A stretch of DNA of 64,000 nt, taken from contig JAVXUO010002976.1 in the NCBI GenBank assembly GCA_033065855.1, forward strand, positions 1-64,000, read 5' to 3'. A program made the position numbers and the translations under genes. Shown here piece after piece: positions 59,001-64,000 of this stretch (position 1 is the first letter of the stretch; each line of letters begins with the position of its first letter). The DNA comes from Escallonia rubra (Eukaryota > Streptophyta > Magnoliopsida > Escalloniales > Escalloniaceae). Under the pieces are notes generated by a model. That model was not told the origin of the DNA. It ran no database searches and saw nothing but the letters and a program-made list of their open reading frames with translations.

Positions 59001-62000
59001 CAACGTGCGGCGTGCTGTTGCTTCCAGAGAAGAAGAAGAACAGAGAAGAACAAGGAGTCAATGTTCTCTATGTTGGCTGACTTTTGCTTTTTGACAGCTA
59101 GCATCCACAAGTTCGTTATATTATTTAAGTACCCAATTGATAAGTTATTACATAAACTAACCCCAGTACTTCAAAGAAATAAAAGTGATACCACATAAAA
59201 ACTTTATTCAGTTCAGCTATACAATTTTAATATTTATAAATAATTGTCACTATTTTGGTTGAAAGCTCTAAAATTTACAAAAGCACCCATTAAACTTAAA
59301 CTCACTACTTTGGTTGGAATATTAATATCTTTTTACATATATCAAACACATATATTATGATTATTAAGATTCAAACTGTTTAGAAATTCAATACTAAGAG
59401 TACATAATTAAAAAAATATTCATAAAATTTGCTATATCCCCGGGGCACCCGTATTATGAAATTTTCAAAAATGCCGTATCCGCGTAAATCCACACCCGTG
59501 TCATATCCGCACCCGTGTCCTTGCTTCATAGTGTATATGACAGAGAGACTTGTGGTGTAAAGGTTTGGAGTTCACCAAGGGTGAGCTTTAAGTTATGAGA
59601 CACGGGTGCGGATGCGATACGGTTGCGGATACGCGAATACAGCACTTTTGAAAATTTTAGGATACGAGTGCGGTGGGGATACGGCAAAAAGTTTATTAAC
59701 ATATACACTATTTGTAATAAAGATAATAGTATTTCAACAAACAATAAGATAATTTTTAAATTGGTAGGCTGCTTTAGAAATATTGGAAGTGCATATATTA
59801 TAGTAAAGTTCACAAGTTCTGTTATTTCTTGACAGTATTGGGGCTAGTTTAAAAGATTGATAGTAAAGCTGGTACCTAAACATAATAAGTAGAAAGTTAG
59901 ATATAGCTGTCAGCGTGTCACCCTATTTTATAAACAACAATCACCCTCAACAAAACCTTACATCGACAACATCTCAGATCCATGATAGCCCATCAACGAG
60001 CAACCGTCGCCGCTGCGGCCAGACGCCGGTCGTCTCTGCTGCCGGACATCGCCGGTCGTTGCTACTACCGGAAGACCATCGCCACTACCGGTGCTCTCTG
60101 ACGTAAGTCGTTCCTTCTTTTCTTCTTTTCTCTTCTCTTCTCATTCTTCTCCTTCTACCTTTCTTCTCTCTGAAAAAAAAACCCTAGGTATGTATCCCTG
60201 CCGTATCCCAGCCGCACCCGACATCTAGAAATTTAATTAAAATTTTTTTTTGGACACGCACCTAGTGCGCATGCATGCCGCACCAAGACGCGCACTCGCA
60301 CCTGACGCGCACCCGGTGCTAGTGCTTCACCCTAACTGCCGCGCCTGTGCTTCATAGGCTTTAAGGCTATAATTTTTTTACCCTGGTCCATTGAAGATCT
60401 GCGATCTCTACCGCTGATCGGAATAATCTCCTTTCTTGCAAGAGAAGCATGCTTACCATATGGATGAATGAATTAGAAATGGACAAGCTTACTGATATGG
60501 TCTCTTGGCGTATGTTATTTTCCATGACATATTGCTAGTTGACGAATAAGACTAACTGTTAAGTTGGAGTCATATAGAAACACTTTAGAATCAAAATGGG
60601 TTTAGGTTTAGGATGAGAGTGTTTGGAATGCAATGTTAGCAGGACAAGGAGGAGGTCTGAGGTTGAAGGATGTATGGATAGGCAACAAGTACGTAAGGAA
60701 AATGTTAAACAATGCTGCAGGAGGGAAAGATTGATGAGGATGTTAGGATAAGAGCTTAGGAAGCACGAATTTTGGTGGGGGTGTAGATTTTTTTTTTTGG
60801 ATACGACAACGGATACACGGATTCGTTATTTTGGAAAACACAGGATACGAGTGCGCGGTAAGATGGCATATTTTATATATTTGATAGGTTATATATGTAA
60901 TAAAAATATGTCTTTCTAACCAGTTAGTCAGGTAGTTTTCTGAATTGATGGACTGTTTTGAAATTATTGAAATTGTATGGCTAACTTTAGTCGAAGTTTA
61001 TAAGTTCTAGTGTTGCTATTAATTATATGAAGTATTGGGACTGTTTTAGATATAATAAGTTTATAAGGGGGTACCCAAATGAAATATAGAATTTAGGATA
61101 AGATCGGGTTGCGTACAGTTGTGATGAGTCATCCACATCCATTTAAATGTGTTGTTATGGGTTAAAGAACTTACATCGACGACAACAGATATAACTTCAG
61201 CTGATACATAACCATGAATCGTGCTGGGTGACCCCTTTTCTTCTTCTGTAACCGTGAATCCGTCTTGATGTCACTGCTACTGCCGAATCAATAACAGCGC
61301 TCACCGCTGACATCTCATTCGATCGTCGGTCTCTGGTCCCCGCTGCTGTCTATGGTATTCCGTGGCTTCTCCTCCTTTTATCACTTTTTCTCTCCTCTCC
61401 GTTTAGAAACCCTAGTTTCGTTCTTTTTCAAAATTCTTCATTGATCCCTGAAGTGCCAGTGCGTGTTCCAACCGTTTCCAACCCACACCCAAAAATTTGA
61501 AATTTTTTTTACACCTAGCCGCACCCGGCAGCAATGCTGGCACGTCGGCCACTCTGCGTAGCCAAATGACTTGATTTCACTTCAAAAGAATTTGGTATGG
61601 ATTTTAGTGAAGGGCAGAATGTTATTTGTGACTGGGTAGAATGGGGGAATCTGTTTTAAAGCCATCACTAAAGGATTCCTTAGTAGCACCCACATTTCAG
61701 GCTGCATGACTGCAATTATCCTTATTTTCATTCCAGGTGTCTATATACACCTTGGACCTTCTGATCTGTAAGTCTCCTTTAAGGTTTTGTTAACTGAACA
61801 TATTGATCTGTTGGTTATTCAGTTCATTGAGTTGCTTGAACATACATCTATTCAGGGAAAGAGAAATGGGGTCCTATATATAGACGATTTAGTATATTCT
61901 GGAGTCAATAATTTTAACGATAATGAACTGTGTTGAGTCAAAGGTATTGGCAAGGTGAAACGCCGTTGAATAGAAATTGAAATGCCTTTAGTGTGGTTTT

Positions 62001-62113
62001 AATAATTTCTATTTGGTTGCAGCTTCTTGTTCTCTGCTGGACTTTTGTATGAGATTAACAAGCTTTCTGGAATGATGCTTTCCAAAAGCGAATCTAAAAC
62101 AAGGAGGTTCTAA
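47012..62113 (+). CDS. KRTCAP2: KRTCAP2-like subunit of the oligosaccharyltransferase complex
   Basis: KRTCAP2 (keratinocyte-associated protein 2 family) is a small ER membrane protein that in animals joins the STT3A oligosaccharyltransferase, which attaches N-glycans during translocation. The plant homologue has the same fold, and its role there is inferred. Four coding exons: 47012-47167, 56331-56382, 57534-57600 and 62023-62113. They join to 366 nt, 121 aa. Protein landmarks: MAGSGSSMLYSLLLFIVILS, LQEMYRGKLASSELFTILGG, then FIGNYEETSGVRTGWGAV, AEAVALVAASTVHRVCITTC and FLFSAGLLYEINKLSG. Three or four membrane helices are expected. All splice sites are GT-AG and the phases agree (0, 1, 2). 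Introns are 9.2, 1.2 and 4.4 kb, so more than 97 percent of the gene is intron, filled by a TRIM, a chromovirus, a Stowaway MITE and a LINE with hAT-like insertions. No coding damage is seen. Confidence 0.93.
48985..49190. repeat. Cluster of GTGTCCGAC / GGACACCT motifs
   Basis: Both orientations of a GTGTC(C/T)GA word occur repeatedly (gagtgtccgac, ggacacctcc, ggtgtctgacatg, agtgtcggg, ttcggacacg) and the block ends gttgtccgtgcttcag. The GTGTCCGTGCTTCA end resembles the termini of the hAT-like elements in intron 3, so this may be another worn copy. Confidence 0.4.
51228..51752 (-). mobile_element. TRIM (terminal-repeat retrotransposon in miniature), minus strand
   Basis: Two direct repeats, 51228-51397 and 51614-51752, start TGTA(A/G)(C/T)GACCC(A/G)G and end GATGTGGGATATCACA. 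On the minus strand each reads TGTGATATCCCACATC...ACA. Beside the right-hand copy (5' LTR on the minus strand) lies the complement of TGGTATCAGAGC at 51600-51611, an initiator-Met tRNA primer-binding site. The internal region is only about 216 bp and has no coding capacity. The flanks (ctcta and ctttg) are an imperfect target duplication at best. Confidence 0.88.
51931..52288 (+). repeat. 5' LTR of the chromovirus (358 bp)
   Basis: Bounded by TGTCACGGACCG and TTCCGTGACA. Contains a TATA-like agtatataaggcc at about 52051. Compared with the 3' LTR it lacks a block of about 190 bp after ggaggttac but carries an extra ctcatttggccaaggc and ctctg. Confidence 0.92.
52291..52302 (+). other. Primer-binding site, initiator-Met tRNA
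   Basis: TGGTATCAGAGC, two bases after the 5' LTR. It is the standard complement to the 3' end of plant initiator methionine tRNA. Confidence 0.93.
52339..54966 (+). pseudogene. Chromovirus Gag-protease / integrase zinc / chromodomain frame with four stops
   Basis: One continuous frame from ATG 52339 to a stop just inside the 3' LTR. It is interrupted only by TAG at 53023 and TAA at 53545, 54385 and 54442. Gag has a coiled-coil-like start, then the retrotrans_gag core (YIWHMEQYFEGASITDEKTK, APLWWRR, ISEYVKEFTTLMLHIPN). A zinc knuckle follows (CFFCGGPHRASCP), then an aspartic protease (LVDTGATHNFI, about 53695). After an APCGMAPPKLEKL segment the reverse transcriptase and RNase H are missing. 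The HHCC integrase domain follows (HPGHRRTY...CHACRQVK), the DDE core is missing, and the frame ends in a chromodomain (YLVKWKGLLELEATWE). All four stops could derive from CAA/CAG by C-to-T change. Confidence 0.88.
54934..54946 (+). other. Polypurine tract of the chromovirus
   Basis: AGGTGGGGGAGAA directly before the 3' LTR at 54947, the expected plus-strand priming site. Confidence 0.85.
54947..55477 (+). repeat. 3' LTR of the chromovirus (531 bp)
   Basis: TGTCACGGACCG...GTCCCGTGACA. Its extra block (about 54989-55180) contains a perfect 11-bp inverted repeat, agtattctaga/tctagaatact, at 55141-55167, set in repeated TCTAGAA words. The shared parts are close to the 5' LTR. Confidence 0.92.
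55478..56330 (+). other. Remainder of KRTCAP2 intron 1 after the chromovirus
   Basis: Ordinary T-rich intron DNA. Nothing recognisable in the short ORFs. It ends at the acceptor TTTCTTGCAG. Confidence 0.6.
57755..57956. mobile_element. Stowaway (Tc1/mariner) MITE
   Basis: Begins CTCTCTCCGTCCCAAATTA and ends TTTGAGACGAAGGGAG, with TA at 57753-57754 and 57957-57958. These are the classic Stowaway termini (CTCCCTCCGTCCC) and target duplication. A G-tract of about 20 bases lies inside at 57843-57862. Located in KRTCAP2 intron 3. Confidence 0.9.
58418..58685 (+). pseudogene. LINE (L1-type) reverse transcriptase fragment, first piece
   Basis: Translates as KLWERVIGHRCKRETKISNN, QSGF, EAIFLIRQLMRDLKRRDKPF, then degraded, ending near HIDDMYN-like DNA. 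This matches the non-LTR RT stretch before the catalytic domain (xLWERVIExRL...NQFGF...EAIFLLRQL). Stops and gaps make it nonfunctional. The reading is cut off by the insertion at 58686. Confidence 0.75.
58686..59531. mobile_element. hAT-like nonautonomous element A
   Basis: Starts CTATGAAGCACCGGTGCAGC and ends GTCCTTGCTTCATAG. Flanking 8-mers TGTATAAC (58678) and TGTATATG (59532) match at 6 of 8. Its subterminal regions are rich in GGTGCGG/CACCCG words. The LINE reading resumes on the other side. Confidence 0.6.
59593..60357. mobile_element. hAT-like nonautonomous element B with perfect 8-bp target duplication
   Basis: Starts TTATGAGACACGGGTGCGG and ends GCGCCTGTGCTTCATAG. The 8-mer GCTTTAAG occurs directly before (59585-59592) and after (60358-60365). 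An 8-bp duplication fits hAT transposons. The interior is GC-rich with CCGGTCGT repeats (60000-60100). Same family as element A. Confidence 0.72.
60366..60756 (+). pseudogene. LINE reverse transcriptase fragment, last piece
   Basis: In broken frames: MDKLTDMVSW, MLF (region of the catalytic box), VGVI-KHFRIKMGLGL, ECNVSRTRRRSEVEG, and GKIDEDVRIRA. These follow the order of plant LINE RT (MLFADDI...LELWRQTLE.KGF..SR.KTEYM.C.F....GEIDEDV). The 61 bp between elements A and B (59532-59592) belong to the same LINE. Confidence 0.7.
60757..61557. mobile_element. Third element of the same hAT-like family, ends uncertain
   Basis: Begins around taggaagcacgaatttt, has ggatacgagtgcgcgg-type subterminal words like elements A and B, and on the far side cgcacccggcagcaatgctgg. 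It directly follows the last LINE-like codons. No target duplication was found and the right end is approximate. Confidence 0.45.
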
Positions 62114-63640
62114 GAAGAATGTTGTCTTTTATCAGAATTGGCTTGAGCCCTCGGGAAATATTTTCCTTTGGCTTTTGTATACTTTTAAGGTATTGAGGTA
62201 TTGACATTAGATTTACTGGATATGAGCTTTCAAATATGATCTACAGACATTACTCGAGCAACGATTCTTTGGTTGGGTATGCTGGTCGGAGTGGACATGG
62301 TTTTTAGCGTTTAAATGGCGTCCGACTCAGGCTCATTATTCTGCCGTTGCACTGAATTTTTTGTTTCCCCCGCATATGCTCTGTGGCGGAGGATCAGGTT
62401 TTGGGTTCCAGCCACGCAGGCCATTCACCTTTCTTATGTCAATGTTGCTGGGTTCCTTAGTATAGCATCAATAATGACGAGTTTTATGCTTTGCTGCACC
62501 AGTTCCTCGTAGCTTCTTCAGATTAGAGTGTAACCTTCTCTTTTTTTGCTTTTTTCTTTTCTTTCACCAACAGACTAACCGACGATTGCTGGAGTGGTGC
62601 AATGTTATTTTTCTTGATTGTCAAAGAATCATTTGAAATAATTAGCTTTTATGAAGTGAATTTCCACCCGAAATCCTCAGCCAACGCAATTTTTGAGTGC
62701 TCATAATTTTTCGTTAGAAGCATAGAAATTGTCACTAGGTTGTGTTTTTATTACCAAAAAGAAGCGAAGAAGTATAAAACAAAAGGAATGAAAGTAGCAT
62801 CGTCCACTTAATTTTGATATCTAATTTCATTTTTGAGGATTAATTGCACCGAGGTTTAGGGTTATGTGTGCGGTTTCAATTTTGACACCTGAGATATTGA
62901 TTTCGTGCTGTGACGATAAAAATCAAACAACTTATTAGTTCTTCATGTGCAAAAATGTAATTTCGTTCCACCATGGCAACTACATCACCTAGTGAAGCAA
63001 TTTTGGCAATTCACACGCGGAGACCACAACATCTTTCGGCCACCTTGATCATGGAACCCACGGATTCTGCGGCAGTTAAGAGCAAAGTTGTATGTCCAAA
63101 TATGTGATGTGACACCTCGAGATTTAGAAGGTGGTCGATGAACAAAGGAATCAGATTGTTACGTCTGTGTGAGACTGGTGATAGATTTGGGGTCTTGTTG
63201 GGAAAACAACCCTTTTCCTTCCGGTAGATGTGCTTAAGGTTCTGATGGTGGTTGAGGTTGGTGTTGCGATGTTTCGACAGCGGTGGTTGTTGCATATGGT
63301 GGTGGACAAAAGACTCGATGGTTGTAGGTGCAGCTGTGATTTTCTTGTTGGTGGTTGAGGGCGGTCTTGTGGTGGTTTTGGGTTGCAAATGATTGTGGAG
63401 AGAAGATCCGGTAGTTGTGGATGTGGTATTCGCGGTGGTTGATGGTGGCTATGTGTTCGGCGATGGTTTTCATGGTGGGTGTGGGTGGTGAAGAGGGGTG
63501 AGGATGGTAAAAGCTTAAGCTTAGTGCTGGCGTGTGAGTTGTATGGAGACAGAAGATGGAGATACTTGATGTCACAAACACACAGAAAAAGGTGGTTGAA
63601 AATTTATTAGTAACGTTTTTTTTCTTCCCCAAAGAGGGTT
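62114..63640. other. KRTCAP2 3'UTR and downstream DNA
   Basis: The 3'UTR probably ends before 62600. 63230-63500 is rich in GGTGGTTG-type words, which open proline/threonine/histidine-rich ORFs on the minus strand. I treat these as repeat artefacts. No gene recognised. Confidence 0.5.
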
Positions 63641-63649
63641 GAGTACAGT

Positions 63650-63920
63650 CGGTAAAACGAGGAAATGGACATTATTTGTTGGGCCATCTTCCATATCTAA
63701 TTGGCTGGTTCGATGGCTTTCTACACCTTTCGATGCTCGTACCCATCCTGTACATGCCTTTGAGATCCTGGCTTGGACTCTTTGGGCCATCTGGCTAGCA
63801 CGCAATCAATTGGTGTTCCAAGCATGCAGATTTATTCCAAGCAATGTTATTGCTCATACTAACCGCATGACGCAGTCTAATTCTGCGGCCTGGGCTGTGT
63901 GTTCGCAGACCCAGAGGTAG
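63650..63920 (+). pseudogene. Fragment of a LINE ORF2 C-terminal region
   Basis: Reads RKWTLFVGPSSISNWLVRWL, then EILAWTLWAIWLARNQLVFQ. The pattern xxWxLWxxRNxxVF is the hallmark of the zf-RVT/RNase H linker of plant non-LTR retrotransposons. No upstream start or reverse transcriptase is present here. Confidence 0.6.
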
Positions 63921-64000
63921 CAAAGCAAGGGGGCAGGGTCAACTATACAAACATGGCAATTGCATCTGGGGTCACGCAGCCCTATTATTCTCTCCTCTCG

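Noticed and set aside
63011..63632. His/Thr/Pro-rich minus-strand ORFs that could look like a small secreted protein
   Set aside because: They come from GGTGGTTG-type repeated words, overlap each other in two frames and have no recognisable domain.

Overview
This is a nuclear plant (eudicot) genomic window. Evidence: intron-containing genes whose predicted proteins match plant families end to end, GT-AG introns in long AT-rich DNA, and dense plant-type transposons (Ty1/copia, Ty3/gypsy chromoviruses, a TRIM, Stowaway-, Harbinger-, hAT- and Mutator-like elements, LINE pieces). I cannot name the species. I found no rRNA, tRNA or CRISPR.

Four protein-coding genes can be rebuilt exon by exon with a consistent reading frame. 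(1) Beta subunit of the COPI coatomer, + strand, 6314-14474, 4 coding exons, 948 aa, plus a probable 5'UTR intron. (2) BAT1-like amino-acid permease, + strand, 28020-31308, 7 exons, 526 aa. (3) RING finger / degenerate kinase / WD40 protein, - strand, 39528-32947, 7 exons, 855 aa, convergent with the permease. (4) KRTCAP2-like oligosaccharyltransferase subunit, + strand, 47012-62113, only 121 aa but spread over 15.1 kb because transposons swell its introns. They are housekeeping or transport genes with no evident functional link to each other.

Repeat layout. 1-2905 and 23365-26155 are near-identical inverted copies of the 3' part of a dead Ty1/copia element, and the coatomer gene lies between them. 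The right copy is attached to a decayed copia gag-pol (about 19708-23549). Both arms carry a Harbinger-like element at the same TAA/TTA site, but with unrelated interiors. 15410-16250 holds a related element carrying what looks like a GATA-factor fragment. 40771-45345 is a nest of a MITE, a 2.6-kb Tekay/Del-type LTR, a GGTGGC minisatellite and a Mutator-like element. Intron 1 of the KRTCAP2 gene holds a TRIM (51228-51752) and a complete-ended, internally deleted chromovirus (51931-55477) that kept Gag, protease, the integrase zinc domain and a chromodomain in one frame but lost reverse transcriptase, RNase H and the integrase core. Intron 3 holds a Stowaway MITE and a LINE split by hAT-like elements. 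The window ends in another LINE fragment.

Exon boundaries were set by reading splice sites and by matching my knowledge of the plant families. No alignment could be run, so family names of repeats and percent identities are estimates by eye.
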